Below, piece after piece: positions 43,079 through 52,862 of a stretch of 64,000 nucleotides of DNA. Every line of letters starts with the position of its first letter. Positions within the stretch are counted from its first letter, which is position 1. A program made the translations under genes and the position numbers. Below the pieces are notes generated by a model. That model made no database searches and was not told the DNA's origin. It saw only the letters and a program-made list of their open reading frames with translations. The DNA is from Candidatus Methanoperedens sp. (GTDB lineage Archaea > Halobacteriota > Methanosarcinia > Methanosarcinales > Methanoperedenaceae): contig JAPZAS010000034.1 of the NCBI GenBank assembly GCA_027460525.1, positions 1 through 64,000 on the forward strand. The letters are read 5' to 3'.

Positions 43079-44236
43079 TCACTCCAGCTCCCTTATGAAC
43101 CCCTCAAGCCTCTCGCAAGAAACCTGCTTCTTCGCCTCGCTGCACTTCTTTACCTTATCCAGAAGCTCGCACATCTGCTCATGCGTGAGATTATAACCCA
43201 TCTTCTGGACAACGCCCTTCAATGCCTTTGTTCCCGTATGCTTTCCTATGATTATTTCCCGTTTTGCCCCTACCATCTCAGGAGCAAATAATTCATAGGT
43301 CATGGGTTCCTCAAGCACCGCTGCCACATGTATCCCTGATTCATGCGAAAACGCATTGGCGCCTACAATGGGTTTAGTCCTGGGAATCGCAAGTCCTGAA
43401 TATTGTTCAACGAGCCTTGATAATTCCATCAGCTGGCTCACATCATACCTTTCTATGCCATACTGCACCCGCAGGCTCACAAGCAGCTCCTCAAGTGCGG
43501 CATTTCCGCACCTCTCCCCGATGCCGTTGACCGTTGTATGAAGCTGAAAAGCTCCTGCCTCGGCCCCGCTTAGCGTATTTGCCACTGCCATGCCCAGATC
43601 GTTGTGGCAGTGGAGGCATACCTTTGTTTTCACGGTCTTCTTAATCTCCTTTACAAGAAAGAACGCTGTGCTTGGATTCAATACCCCCACGGTATCAGCA
43701 ATGCTGACGTAATCCGCGCCGTGTTCTTCTGCAGACCTGAATATGGATTTGAGCGCATTGAGGTCGGTACGTGTGGCATCCTCGGCAGCAAACCGCACTG
43801 TAAGACCATGGTCTTTTGCATAATCAAGCACGTCGAGGGCACACGATTCAGTCTCTGCAAACGTCTTATGATACTTATATTTAAGGTGCAAATCCGATGT
43901 TGCAATAAATATGCTCACGAAATCCACATCGCAGCGAAGAGCAACATCCACATCTTTCGCAACAGAACGTGCAAGACAGCATACTCTGGCATCGAGCCCA
44001 AGATGTGCAATCTCCCGTACTGTTTCTTCTTCAGCTTTTGACACCACGGGGAATCCTGCCTCAATTATCTCAATACCGATACTGTCGAGTTTTTCTGCGA
44101 TTGCGATTTTCTCTTCTTTGGTAAAAGCCACTCCCGGCGTCTGCTCCCCATCCCTCAATGTAACATCGCATATCTCTATATCCCCTGGTTTTGGATTGAT
44201 GAACTGCATCAGGAAGTTTTTGGAGTAAGCTGTCAT
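43079..44236 (-). CDS. aksA: Homocitrate synthase-family protein (AksA)
   Basis: 385 aa, of the isopropylmalate/homocitrate synthase family. Active-site motifs: VTLRDGEQTPGVAF, HCHNDLGMAVANTL (metal-binding HxH), NGIGERCGNAALEE, and SHESGIHVAAVL. Length and absence of the C-terminal regulatory domain of LeuA favour AksA (coenzyme B 2-oxosuberate pathway) or NifV. In a methanogen-related genome AksA is the better guess. Confidence 0.85.
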   Translation of the reverse strand: MTAYSKNFLMQFINPKPGDIEICDVTLRDGEQTPGVAFTKEEKIAIAEKLDSIGIEIIEAGFPVVSKAEEETVREIAHLGLDARVCCLARSVAKDVDVALRCDVDFVSIFIATSDLHLKYKYHKTFAETESCALDVLDYAKDHGLTVRFAAEDATRTDLNALKSIFRSAEEHGADYVSIADTVGVLNPSTAFFLVKEIKKTVKTKVCLHCHNDLGMAVANTLSGAEAGAFQLHTTVNGIGERCGNAALEELLVSLRVQYGIERYDVSQLMELSRLVEQYSGLAIPRTKPIVGANAFSHESGIHVAAVLEEPMTYELFAPEMVGAKREIIIGKHTGTKALKGVVQKMGYNLTHEQMCELLDKVKKCSEAKKQVSCERLEGFIRELE

Positions 44237-44318
44237 AATGATCGGATTTCTTTAACCATGTTTAATCATTACTTATATCTTTTCATTTTCTGCTGTGTTG
44301 ATTGTTTAACCAAAAGAG

Positions 44319-44392
44319 AGCCCCGGGAGGGATTTGAACCCTCGACCTAGAGATTACAAATCTCTCGCTCTGCCAGGCTGAGCCACCGAGGC
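44319..44392 (-). tRNA. tRNA-Thr (TGT)
   Basis: Cloverleaf on the minus strand: acceptor GCCTCGG / CCGGGGC, D arm GCTC...GAGC, anticodon stem AGAGA/TCTCT with loop TTTGTAA (anticodon TGT), T arm GAGGG-TTCAAAT-CCCTC, discriminator T. No intron and no encoded CCA. Confidence 0.95.
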
Positions 44393-44693
44393 TTGGGGAA
44401 GCTCTCGCTTTTAAGGTTTGGTTTCCATTTAAAAGCTTCGGTAATTAATTATACTTTTCGCGGTATTGAAATATTTTTTTTGTGGTATAAAGAATTTGAA
44501 TAATTAATCGCTCATAAAACATCCAGAAAATTTAGAGTGAACATACCTCATCAGAAATTCGCAAACCATGGCTTAATTTTCTTTAACTATAACAAGCATA
44601 TAAATTATTTATAAATTTATCCATTTAAAAATTAATTGTAGAAAAGTATATATATTATAAAAAAGGATTTTTACATAAATCAGGGGTGATACG
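44393..44693. other. AT-rich gene-free stretch before DUF2551 gene
   Basis: No gene seen. A run of TATA-like elements (TATATATTATAAAAAAGG at about 44648) lies about 40 nt before the next start and is the likely promoter of the DUF2551 gene. Confidence 0.4.
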
Positions 44694-44999
44694 ATGGAGT
44701 CGCTCAGGCTTAGAATAAAAAGGCGCCTTGAGATGTATATTGAGCTTGACATAGATGGCATCAGGAAATCCATAATCGATATATTGCTAAAATTGAAAAA
44801 GGTAACCGTAGACATGTTGTACCATGAACTCAACCGCAAATTCAAGGTTTCCTACAGTGCAGTTGCCTCAACCTTGGGATACATCCACTCAAAACTCGGG
44901 ATTCTACACGCCTACAAGGAATCCTATAAAACGCCCATAGTATACTCATTAAAGGAAGAATACGTGGATATTATAAAAAGCGTTTTAAGTAAAAACTAA
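44694..44999 (+). CDS. DUF2551 protein
   Basis: 101 aa, an archaeal DUF2551 protein with winged-helix character: IIDILLKLKKVTVDMLYHEL, KFKVSYSAVASTLGYIHSKL, YKTPIVYSLKEEY. Probably DNA-binding. Strong ribosome binding site GGGGTGAT. It converges on the HD gene with a 4-nt overlap. Confidence 0.8.
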   Translation: MESLRLRIKRRLEMYIELDIDGIRKSIIDILLKLKKVTVDMLYHELNRKFKVSYSAVASTLGYIHSKLGILHAYKESYKTPIVYSLKEEYVDIIKSVLSKN

Positions 45000-45523
45000 C
45001 ACATCATAGCACAAATCTCGTTGTTTAATTCGATAATCCGCCTGATTATCTTTTCATCAAGCTGTTTTTTTCTTAAACTCAAAACCAGTTCATCCAGTGT
45101 GCCGACTTTCGAACCGGAAACAAGATTGTCTGCGTGTGCAACTATTTTCTCTTCAAGCGTGATTGGCAGGTAATCCTTTATCGGAAGCCCGAGAAGCTCC
45201 GCATCTTCCTTGGTAATCCCTGCCCCAATATGCCTTTCTATAATATTTACAAGTTTATCGCTCAAGCCGTTTTCAATTGCTATCTTTCTACCAACAACCG
45301 CATGGTCTATTCCATGAGTCCTTGACCTGCCTATATCATGGAGCAAGCCCCCCAGAAAAACAGCCTCAATATCGATATTTATCGATTGTCTTTTCTTTTC
45401 AGCACATTTTTTGATATTGCTTGCTATTTTCCTGGCATATTCCGCCACGGTTTTACAGTGCTCAATTATATCAGGGGAGCATCCGCATTTAACGAGCAGA
45501 GCTACTGCATCTTTTTCATTCAT
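44996..45523 (-). CDS. HD-domain phosphohydrolase-like protein
   Basis: About 175 aa. The HD signature is LGGLLHDIGRSRTHGIDH (HD motif), preceded by H in EHCKTVAEYARKIA and followed by IIERHIGAG and VAHADNLVSG. Archaeal members act on nucleotides or phosphoesters, with the substrate unknown. ATG 45523 overlaps the TFE stop (TGATG). Confidence 0.82.
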   Translation of the reverse strand: MNEKDAVALLVKCGCSPDIIEHCKTVAEYARKIASNIKKCAEKKRQSINIDIEAVFLGGLLHDIGRSRTHGIDHAVVGRKIAIENGLSDKLVNIIERHIGAGITKEDAELLGLPIKDYLPITLEEKIVAHADNLVSGSKVGTLDELVLSLRKKQLDEKIIRRIIELNNEICAMMC

Positions 45524-46071
45524 CAAACTAAAGCGCTTGATGTCATTTCTTCAAGTTCCAAAATTCTTTGTTTCAGGGCGTTTATCGTTGAGGCATTTTC
45601 CTCGTATCTTAATTCCCCGCCGCAAATTGGACATATAAATTCCAATTCAGCCGCCTGTTCAAAAAGAAAACGTCCATCCTGCTTTTCGCATATATAGAAT
45701 ACCTTGTCTTGCTCAAATTCAAGCTTGGTCTTGAGATTTCTCAAAAGTTTTTTCGCTTCAAGCTCAAGCTGGCTGTTTAAATTGTCAATGTCGAGTTTCC
45801 ATAAATATGTCAGCCAGCCGCTATCTGTATCTCTTTCCCTGCGGTATACTGCAAGCCTGTTCTCATATAATATAAACAGCGTTCTTCGAACAATATTCAG
45901 CAAAACTCCCGTTGCCTCTGCGATCTTTTCATCCGTAACCTCGTCTTTGGGCATATTCTTTACAACTTTAAAACCTTCTTCCCCTACAAGGTTTATTAGA
46001 TAGCCTTTAATAACAGGGTCATTTAAATCAACCAGAAATATCACCGTACCTTTCTTGTTTTTATAAGACAT
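45523..46071 (-). CDS. tfe: Transcription factor E (TFE alpha)
   Basis: 182 aa. An N-terminal winged helix (TDEKIAEATGVLLNIVRRTL, YRRERDTDSGWLTYLW) and a C-terminal zinc ribbon ending ICPICGGEL. The first zinc half shows only one cysteine (VFYICEKQDG, usually CxxC), so zinc binding may be weakened. TFE stabilises open promoter complexes with RNA polymerase. It overlaps the ATP-grasp gene by TAATG. Confidence 0.9.
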   Translation of the reverse strand: MSYKNKKGTVIFLVDLNDPVIKGYLINLVGEEGFKVVKNMPKDEVTDEKIAEATGVLLNIVRRTLFILYENRLAVYRRERDTDSGWLTYLWKLDIDNLNSQLELEAKKLLRNLKTKLEFEQDKVFYICEKQDGRFLFEQAAELEFICPICGGELRYEENASTINALKQRILELEEMTSSALV

Positions 46072-47186
46072 TAAGCTTCCGTAATATTTTTGATATAACG
46101 CGAATTCTTCCCTACCTTTTCTAAAACCAATGAGCGGGTTTTAGCAGTTGCGAGCACTGTCGTTATGGGTTCGTCGGGATGTATTACCGACCCTTGTTGT
46201 GGAATGTCGGCTGCTCTCCCCATATTCATGCATCCTGTGAGAGCATCCGAGATTTTTTTGTCTATCACGACTTTCTTATTTGTATATACAATGGTCTTTG
46301 CAGCAAAACATGATGGTTCTTTCAATATTGGAAGTTCCCCGGCAAAGGATTTTATGTGCGCATCGAAAATGTTTATTCCTGTTGAGAGCTCCACAGTATC
46401 CATACTTCCCTGGAAACGCGGATTGACCTCGATAACCGTGATGCCTTTATCAGTCAAAATGAAATCCACCCCGTTTGAACCCAGAAGCCCAAATTCAAGA
46501 GTAATTTGCCTTGCATGGCGTATCATTTCATCATGGTACTTTGTATCAAAGGGCGTGATATTGCCGCAGTAAGCAAACGGTAATCTGGTAAGCCATGGAA
46601 CCCCTATCAGCTGCTCGTTTATTGCAACCACAACTGCATCATCTCCATTGCTTATTATAGATGCGCTGCAGGGAATACCTTCCAGAAATTCCTGGGCTAT
46701 GAACTCACCAGCATCGCTTCTTTCTTTAAACAGAGTTAGTTCCTCCCCGTTTCTTATGATCATGTTACGCATACCCCCAGAGCCAAACTTCGGTTTTATC
46801 AAAAGCGGGAACCCTAAGCCTTCTGCCCTGCCTATTGATTCTGTTTCAGGGTGAGGGATGCCCATTGATTTTAATTTTTTCGGGAGCTTTGACTTATCGC
46901 TCACCTTTTCCACAACCTCTGCCGGGTTATTAAAAACATTTTCAAATTTTAAATTCTCAAAGCCCGGTCCGAGAATTACGATATCAACCTCGCCAAATGA
47001 TTCCGCCTGTTCATGCAGTTTACCCTCTTGACTGCTTTCAATAAGAAAAGCCTTGTCGGCGCATCTTCGCATGTCCACATCCCCAAAACGGTCAAGGGCA
47101 TAAACCGAGTACCCTGCTTTTTTCGCAGAGCTTACAACACTTCGCACGTTGTTGGCTATAACCAGGACTTTCCTTGGGTTTTTCAT
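46071..47186 (-). CDS. ATP-grasp carboligase-like protein (COG2232 type)
   Basis: 371 aa. An N-terminal Rossmann-like region (KVLVIANNVRSVVSSAKKAG), then an ATP-grasp fold: LLIKPKFGSGGMRNMI, FIAQEFLEGIPCSASI, and the metal-binding VIEVNPRFQGSMDTVE. Biotin-carboxylase-like predicted ligases of this type are common in methanogens. The substrate is unknown. Confidence 0.8.
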   Translation of the reverse strand: MKNPRKVLVIANNVRSVVSSAKKAGYSVYALDRFGDVDMRRCADKAFLIESSQEGKLHEQAESFGEVDIVILGPGFENLKFENVFNNPAEVVEKVSDKSKLPKKLKSMGIPHPETESIGRAEGLGFPLLIKPKFGSGGMRNMIIRNGEELTLFKERSDAGEFIAQEFLEGIPCSASIISNGDDAVVVAINEQLIGVPWLTRLPFAYCGNITPFDTKYHDEMIRHARQITLEFGLLGSNGVDFILTDKGITVIEVNPRFQGSMDTVELSTGINIFDAHIKSFAGELPILKEPSCFAAKTIVYTNKKVVIDKKISDALTGCMNMGRAADIPQQGSVIHPDEPITTVLATAKTRSLVLEKVGKNSRYIKNITEA

Positions 47187-47710
47187 CTCCCCTTCACCTC
47201 TTTTCCTGCCCTTTTGGGAACGATCTTGAGCTCACCGCCTGTGAATTGCGTTTTCAAAGCATCCTTGCCGCATGCCGCCGCAAGCCTGTCAAGCGCAATT
47301 GCAAGTGCACCAACCTCGGAGTGCGGCTGGTTGCCTATTGCTACGTTCCAGTCCGCAAGCCCGTAGAGCTCAGGCGGAACCTTTTCAGCCCCCACGACAA
47401 TCATAAGCTTGTCGGCTGCTATTTCATGTACCACATCCGGAAGATTGATGCCGTACATGGTGAGATGCAGCACTTTTCCTCCAGCTTCCTTCCATTTCTT
47501 AATCTCGCTTTTCCAGCCTGCGATATTTTTGACATAGAATGAACCGCCCCATGCCGATGATGCCTCTTCCAGACTTTTCGCGATGCCCCTGTCTTCAGAA
47601 TCAAGGAGCATACCCTCGGCACCAAGAGCACGCGCCGTGAGGGCAACATGGGTGGTTATTCTCTGGTCTCTCTGGATGCGGTGACCGAGACGGAGTATTA
47701 TTATTCGCAT
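47183..47710 (-). CDS. trm56: tRNA (cytidine(56)-2'-O)-methyltransferase
   Basis: A 175-aa SPOUT methyltransferase, archaeal aTrm56. The N-terminus RLGHRIQRDQRITTHVALTA is diagnostic. The knot region is LMIVVGAEKVPPELYGLADW then NVAIGNQPHSEVGALAIALD. It methylates C56 in the T loop of tRNAs. It overlaps the ATP-grasp gene by 4 nt. Confidence 0.93.
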   Translation of the reverse strand: MRIIILRLGHRIQRDQRITTHVALTARALGAEGMLLDSEDRGIAKSLEEASSAWGGSFYVKNIAGWKSEIKKWKEAGGKVLHLTMYGINLPDVVHEIAADKLMIVVGAEKVPPELYGLADWNVAIGNQPHSEVGALAIALDRLAAACGKDALKTQFTGGELKIVPKRAGKEVKGR

Positions 47711-47738
47711 ATGTTAACGTCTAATCAAAAGTGTTATA

Positions 47739-47760
47739 AGAGGTAACCTCTATAAAAACT
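47739..47760 (+). promoter_or_regulatory. Promoter of cfbA-cfbE with adjoining dyad
   Basis: TATA-like CTCTATAAAAAC (47749-47760), about 35 nt before the cfbA ATG. Overlapping its left edge is a short dyad AGAGG-TAA-CCTCT (47739-47751), a possible regulator site. Confidence 0.5.
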
Positions 47761-47792
47761 CATTCAATTATCACTATTATACGAGGATTTTC

Positions 47793-48194
47793 ATGAATGA
47801 AAAAATTGGAATTCTGGCGCTCGGGCATGGAAGCAAACATCCGCATAATAAAGAAGTGGTTACTGGAGTTGCTGAGCTGATTGCTAAAAAATACAAGAAC
47901 GTGGTGGTTAGAACAGGTTTTATGAACATGAATAATCCCACGATGAAGGAAGGTCTTGATGACTTCAAGGGCACCGGCGTGACCACAATCGTAGCTGTCC
48001 CTATTTTCCTGGCGCACGGCGTTCATACAATGGAAGATATACCCCAGATCCTGGGTGTAAGCAGGCAATCCAGGAAAACCACAATAAAACTCGACGGCAA
48101 GGATGTAGCACTTGTTTATTCGGAGCCTCTCGGAGTCGATGAACTAATTGCCGAACTGGCATTCAAGAGGGCTAAAGAAGCTCTCTCAAAATAA
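47793..48194 (+). CDS. cfbA: Sirohydrochlorin nickelochelatase (F430 biosynthesis)
   Basis: A 133-aa small-type CbiX chelatase. GILALGHGSKHPHNKEVV and the second histidine in VPIFLAHGVHTMEDIPQIL are the metal-insertion residues. It inserts Ni (or Co) into sirohydrochlorin. Direct coupling to cfbE (TAATG) points to F430. Confidence 0.92.
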   Translation: MNEKIGILALGHGSKHPHNKEVVTGVAELIAKKYKNVVVRTGFMNMNNPTMKEGLDDFKGTGVTTIVAVPIFLAHGVHTMEDIPQILGVSRQSRKTTIKLDGKDVALVYSEPLGVDELIAELAFKRAKEALSK

Positions 48195-49552
48195 TGTATT
48201 TTAATATATCATCCCGGGTGGCAGTACTTGATTTAACACACGGCGGCAGGGTAATAGCACAAAAACTTAAGAAAATCGTAAGCGAAGTAGTTGGGATAGA
48301 TGTATATAAGACCCAGAGTGCTGAAGATTTAGATGGTCTGGAAAGCGAAGGCATCAGGACTTCCCAGGATGCCCTGAAAGCAGTGGATTTTGATGTTATT
48401 ATCGCGCCTGTACATCTTGATAGCAACTATCCCATGCTTGTGGACGCTGTTAAAAGCAACATCCCTGTTTTATCGCACCATGCAGCCGTAGGGGAAATTT
48501 TATCTGAGTACAACCTCAAAGATAAAACCCTGATTGAGATAACAGGCACGAAGGCAAAAACAAGCACTTCTATTCTACTGGCAGAGATTTTATCAAAGGA
48601 AAAAAAAGTCATCACGCACACAAGCAGAGGTGTTGAAAACTGGAGTACTGGAACAGTAATCAAAAAAGGATTGAGCATAACCCCTGCCAGCATCCTTTCT
48701 GCACTGGATTCCATTACTGAGGCGGGAATTGAATTTGACGTATTAATATCTGAAATCTCACTCGGTGGAACAGGGGCTGCCGACATCGGTGTGATAACCA
48801 CAATAGCCAATGACTATAAAATTGCGAACAACACAAAGCTTGCAAGCGATGCCAAGCGCCAGATGATACTCAATGCAAAACCCAAAAGTACACTTGTGAT
48901 AAACAATGATGCCTTGAGGTTTTTCGGTGCCTGCAGAAGGGATTTGGAAATTATTTCATTCACAGAGTCTGTCGATGCCTCTTGCAATGTCTATTATGAG
49001 GATACTAACACGATAGCATTTTTCCTTGGCAAAAAGCAGGGCAGGATACATATCCCTGAATCACACGGTTATGACATAAGCGCGTATAAAACTGCGTTTG
49101 TGTGCGCAACAGCGGCGGCTCTCGCAATGGATGTGGATGCTGATACTATCGAAAGCGCGCTCCTGGGATTTAGCGGCGCTGTGGGGCGCATGATAAAAAC
49201 ATTCCTTTCAGGAAGAACGCTGATAGATAACTCAAACTCGGGACTGGATATCCAGAATGCCAAGAAGGCACTGCTGTTTGCACAGGCACAGGCAGGACGA
49301 ATCGTCATGGTGCTCGGGGAAGAGGCAAGAGAGGTATGCGAAGGGCTTGACCCCTCAGGTGTTGTCCAGTTTATTCACAAGCATCTGAACGAACTCGGTG
49401 CTCTCGTACTTGTAGGTGAGAGGATGAAGCCCCTTGTTAATACTGAAAATAATATTTACTATGCAGACGATCTATCCAGCGGGATTGAACTTGCAAAAAA
49501 ACTGACGCAAGAAAAGGATACTATTTTATCCTGTGTAAAATGTTTTAGATAA
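48194..49552 (+). CDS. cfbE: Coenzyme F430 synthetase (Mur-ligase family)
   Basis: 452 aa. Mur-ligase-like: P-loop LIEITGTKAKTSTSILLAEI, then SEISLGGTGAADIGVITTIA, a central domain, and the C-terminal LIDNSNSGLDIQNAKKAL. CfbE closes the last ring of F430, the nickel cofactor of methyl-CoM reductase. It is preceded by cfbA; cfbB-D are not in the window. Confidence 0.9.
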   Translation: MYFNISSRVAVLDLTHGGRVIAQKLKKIVSEVVGIDVYKTQSAEDLDGLESEGIRTSQDALKAVDFDVIIAPVHLDSNYPMLVDAVKSNIPVLSHHAAVGEILSEYNLKDKTLIEITGTKAKTSTSILLAEILSKEKKVITHTSRGVENWSTGTVIKKGLSITPASILSALDSITEAGIEFDVLISEISLGGTGAADIGVITTIANDYKIANNTKLASDAKRQMILNAKPKSTLVINNDALRFFGACRRDLEIISFTESVDASCNVYYEDTNTIAFFLGKKQGRIHIPESHGYDISAYKTAFVCATAAALAMDVDADTIESALLGFSGAVGRMIKTFLSGRTLIDNSNSGLDIQNAKKALLFAQAQAGRIVMVLGEEAREVCEGLDPSGVVQFIHKHLNELGALVLVGERMKPLVNTENNIYYADDLSSGIELAKKLTQEKDTILSCVKCFR

Positions 49553-49553
49553 T

Positions 49554-50480
49554 ATGGAATTGCAAAGACCTATCAGGCATGCGAAGATAACACAGGACAT
49601 GACCGTAAGACAGCTTGCGGATTCTTTTTCAGGTTGTGCTTTCGGGGCAGGACGGCTTTCCGAAGCCATCGAGATATACAGGGAAATGGTGAACGATAAG
49701 GAGTGTACCAAGTTCTTTGGCTTAGCCGGAGCTATGGTGCCTGCAGGCATGAGGCAGATCGTAAGCGACCTGATACGGGAAAGGGAGATTGATATTCTTG
49801 TTACCACAGGCGCCAACCTTGTTCATGACATAATCGAGTCCATGGGGCTTCGCCATTACAAAGGAACTCATGCCGTGGATGACATCCAGTTAAAACATGA
49901 AGCTGTTAACCGAATCTATGATGTGTTCCTGCCTGAGCAGCATTTCTCCGAGTTTGAGGATAAGATGCAGTCCATTTTCAGGGAACTTCCTGATAGGCTG
50001 TCGATAACGGAGCTTCTCTCACACATAGGCGCGAAGCTTGATGACGACAACTCGATATTGAAAAGCGCGTATGATATGCATATACCTGTGTACTGCCCTG
50101 CGCTCCAGGACTCCATAATCGGTCTGCAGGCATGGTTATACAAACAGACTAAGCCGCTCAATGTAGATGTGTTTGATGATATGCGTGGATTGATTGACCG
50201 CTGCTACGAGGCAAAACATGCTGGCGCGATGATAGTGGGCGGCGGGGTGCCCAAGAACTTTATCCTCCAGTCCATGCTTGTTACTCCAAGGTCGTTTGAT
50301 TATGCCATACAGCTTACCATGGACAGACCCGAAACAGGAGGGCTTTCCGGCGCCACGCTCGATGAGGCGCGCTCGTGGGGTAAGGTCGGGGAGAATGCGA
50401 GGGCTGTGACCGTGTATTCCGATGCGACAATCACGCTGCCGATAATTGTGGCTGCGGGGAAGAGAACCGCAGATATTTAA
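49554..50480 (+). CDS. dys: Deoxyhypusine synthase
   Basis: 308 aa. NAD-binding motif TGANLVHDIIESMG, and the active-site lysine region GAMIVGGGVPKNFILQ near residue 230. It transfers aminobutyl from spermidine to aIF5A. It starts 1 nt after the cfbE stop, in the same transcript. Confidence 0.93.
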   Translation: MELQRPIRHAKITQDMTVRQLADSFSGCAFGAGRLSEAIEIYREMVNDKECTKFFGLAGAMVPAGMRQIVSDLIREREIDILVTTGANLVHDIIESMGLRHYKGTHAVDDIQLKHEAVNRIYDVFLPEQHFSEFEDKMQSIFRELPDRLSITELLSHIGAKLDDDNSILKSAYDMHIPVYCPALQDSIIGLQAWLYKQTKPLNVDVFDDMRGLIDRCYEAKHAGAMIVGGGVPKNFILQSMLVTPRSFDYAIQLTMDRPETGGLSGATLDEARSWGKVGENARAVTVYSDATITLPIIVAAGKRTADI

Positions 50481-50502
50481 CAATTGAAAGACTCAAAAAT
50501 CC

Positions 50503-50937
50503 ATGCTAAGAGAAGACGATTTCGAGAAAAAGATCTCGTTAAGATTTTTGCAGACGCTGAACAGGCACCTCCCTAAAAAAAGGAGAACACTTAAAGAGCT
50601 TCTTCTGGAAGACATACCTGACATAAAAAACCTGGATGGCTCAACTCATTCGTTCGATAAAAAGGAGCTTGAAAAACTGGCATCCATAGTACCGGAATGG
50701 GAGCACGATAAGCTTCGGCTTCCAATCTATCTTGAAATGAGTTCCTCGATGGAAAGGGGCACGATTAAGATTTCAGGAAGGCTTGAATGCAGGATAATAA
50801 ATAGAGTTTTACACGAAGATGAAAAGCCAGAAAAAAGAAGCCTGGAAGAACAGGACTCTATGACTATATACTATCCCCATCTTCCAAAGATTAGAAAAGA
50901 GCTTTCCACGACAACGCAGTATATGTTTACGATGTAA
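50503..50937 (+). CDS. UPF0216/DUF61 protein
   Basis: 144 aa, an archaeal UPF0216 protein. Basic N-terminus (NRHLPKKRRTLKELLLEDIP), DGSTHSFDKKELEKLA and LRLPIYLEMSSSMERGTIKI. Function unknown. It is the last gene of the cfbA-cfbE-dys run. Confidence 0.85.
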   Translation: MLREDDFEKKISLRFLQTLNRHLPKKRRTLKELLLEDIPDIKNLDGSTHSFDKKELEKLASIVPEWEHDKLRLPIYLEMSSSMERGTIKISGRLECRIINRVLHEDEKPEKRSLEEQDSMTIYYPHLPKIRKELSTTTQYMFTM

Positions 50938-51040
50938 AAAACGGGCTGCCGACTCGGCATTATTGAAGACCCTGTTCATTGTGGAAATCACAGTGGAAAT
51001 TATCCGTAAATTTTAAATACAATGATGTATCTATTGGCGC

Positions 51041-51106
51041 TTACGATGGGCAGGAAAATCTATTTTTAAATACACTAACCCCCACTCCCCAACCTGTCCA
51101 TCGTAA
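51041..51106. terminator. Inverted repeat between convergent genes
   Basis: TTACGATGGGCAGG (51041-51054) and CCTGTCCATCGTAA (51093-51106) form a 14-bp stem with one mismatch and a 38-nt loop. It lies in the 209-bp gap between the UPF0216 gene and ribC, which converge, so a shared transcription end is plausible. TATA-like TTTTAAATAC elements inside the gap serve no obvious gene. Confidence 0.4.
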
Positions 51107-51146
51107 CTATTACAATGTTACTAAATACAATTTTAGTTTGGTTCGA

Positions 51147-51614
<468 letters not shown>

Positions 51615-51713
51615 TTACATAAAAAGCTTTTAACGTATATTATGATTTCTTAACTTGGCAAAAAATATACATGCAAGTTAGTTGTATTAGGCAAAAATAT
51701 CTGGAGAACAATT

Positions 51714-52859
51714 ATGAACCTTGAAAATACTTTGCTTATGATACCAGGACCTGTACCCGTTGCACCTCGAATACTCCGTGCCATGTCAAAACCCATAATC
51801 GGACACCGCGGTAAGGAATTCGGTGACATGTATAACGAATGCAGATCAATCCTGCAGGAGCTTTTTGCAACAAAGAACGAGATGTACATCATAAGCGGTT
51901 CAGGCAGCTGCGCCATGGAGGCTGCTGTTGGGAACGTGATAGGGGAAAAAGATACACTTGTGACAATAGAGAACGGCAAGTTCGGGGAGCGGTTTCGAGA
52001 AATAGGCGAGCGCTACGGCAATGTAAAACCTGTAAAATTCGACTGGACTGAAGGCGAATCCATCGAACTGGATAAAGTGGAGAGTGCACTGGCAGAAGGG
52101 GCAAAAGCTGTAACATTGGTGCATAACGACACATCGGTGGGCATCAAGAACCCTGCAAAAGAGGTAGGAGAACTTGCGAAAAAATACGGCACACTGTTTA
52201 TAATGGACGGCGTAACCACCATCGGGGGCGACGAGGTGCTGGTGGATAAGTGGGGCGTGGATATCGCTGTTGTGGGCTCGCAGAAGTGCATCGGCGCTCC
52301 CCCTGGATTATCCGCGATCTCGGTGAGCAGGAAAGCATGGGAATCCATGGTTGAGAAGCCGCCTTATTATATGGATTTGAAAGCATACAGGAAATCAGCG
52401 GGCAAAGAGACAGCACAGACACCCTACACGCCCGCCATTCCCTTGTTTTTTGCGCTGCACGAGGCGTTGAAGATTGTAAAAGAAGAAGGACTTCCGGCGC
52501 GCATCAAAAGACATGCCAGTTATGCAGAAGCCCTGCGCGCTGCTGCGGATGCCATGGCGGTTGAGATGTTCCCGAAGTTGAATAAATACAGCAGGTATTC
52601 AAACACGGTCACAGCCATGAAAATACCCACGGGTATAGATGATAAGAAACTGCGCGGCGGGATAAAGGAACTTGGAATTCAGATTTCAGGCGGGCAGGGA
52701 CCCCTTGAAGGCAAGATATTCAGGATAGGGAGCATGGGCAACATAAGTAAACTGGATATTTTGAGCACGGTCCAGGCTGTGGAGATAGTGCTTCACAGGA
52801 ACGACGTGGTCAGGAAAATGGGACCTGGTGTCGAGGCTGCCAGCAATATATTAAAATAA
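51714..52859 (+). CDS. PLP-dependent alanine-glyoxylate/aspartate aminotransferase
   Basis: 381 aa, class V aminotransferase. IPGPVPVAPRILRAMSKPII, GSGSCAMEAAVGNVI, the PLP lysine in VVGSQKCIGAPPGLSAISVS, and SMGNISKLDI near the C-terminus. Methanogen homologues are annotated as serine-pyruvate or aspartate aminotransferases; the substrate is not decidable. Confidence 0.87.
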   Translation: MNLENTLLMIPGPVPVAPRILRAMSKPIIGHRGKEFGDMYNECRSILQELFATKNEMYIISGSGSCAMEAAVGNVIGEKDTLVTIENGKFGERFREIGERYGNVKPVKFDWTEGESIELDKVESALAEGAKAVTLVHNDTSVGIKNPAKEVGELAKKYGTLFIMDGVTTIGGDEVLVDKWGVDIAVVGSQKCIGAPPGLSAISVSRKAWESMVEKPPYYMDLKAYRKSAGKETAQTPYTPAIPLFFALHEALKIVKEEGLPARIKRHASYAEALRAAADAMAVEMFPKLNKYSRYSNTVTAMKIPTGIDDKKLRGGIKELGIQISGGQGPLEGKIFRIGSMGNISKLDILSTVQAVEIVLHRNDVVRKMGPGVEAASNILK

Positions 52860-52862
52860 AAA

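Noticed and set aside
50918-50937. TTTACGATGTAAA at the end of the UPF0216 gene as an eighth operator
   Set aside because: Spacing is 3 rather than 7 and it lies inside a coding end, not a promoter.
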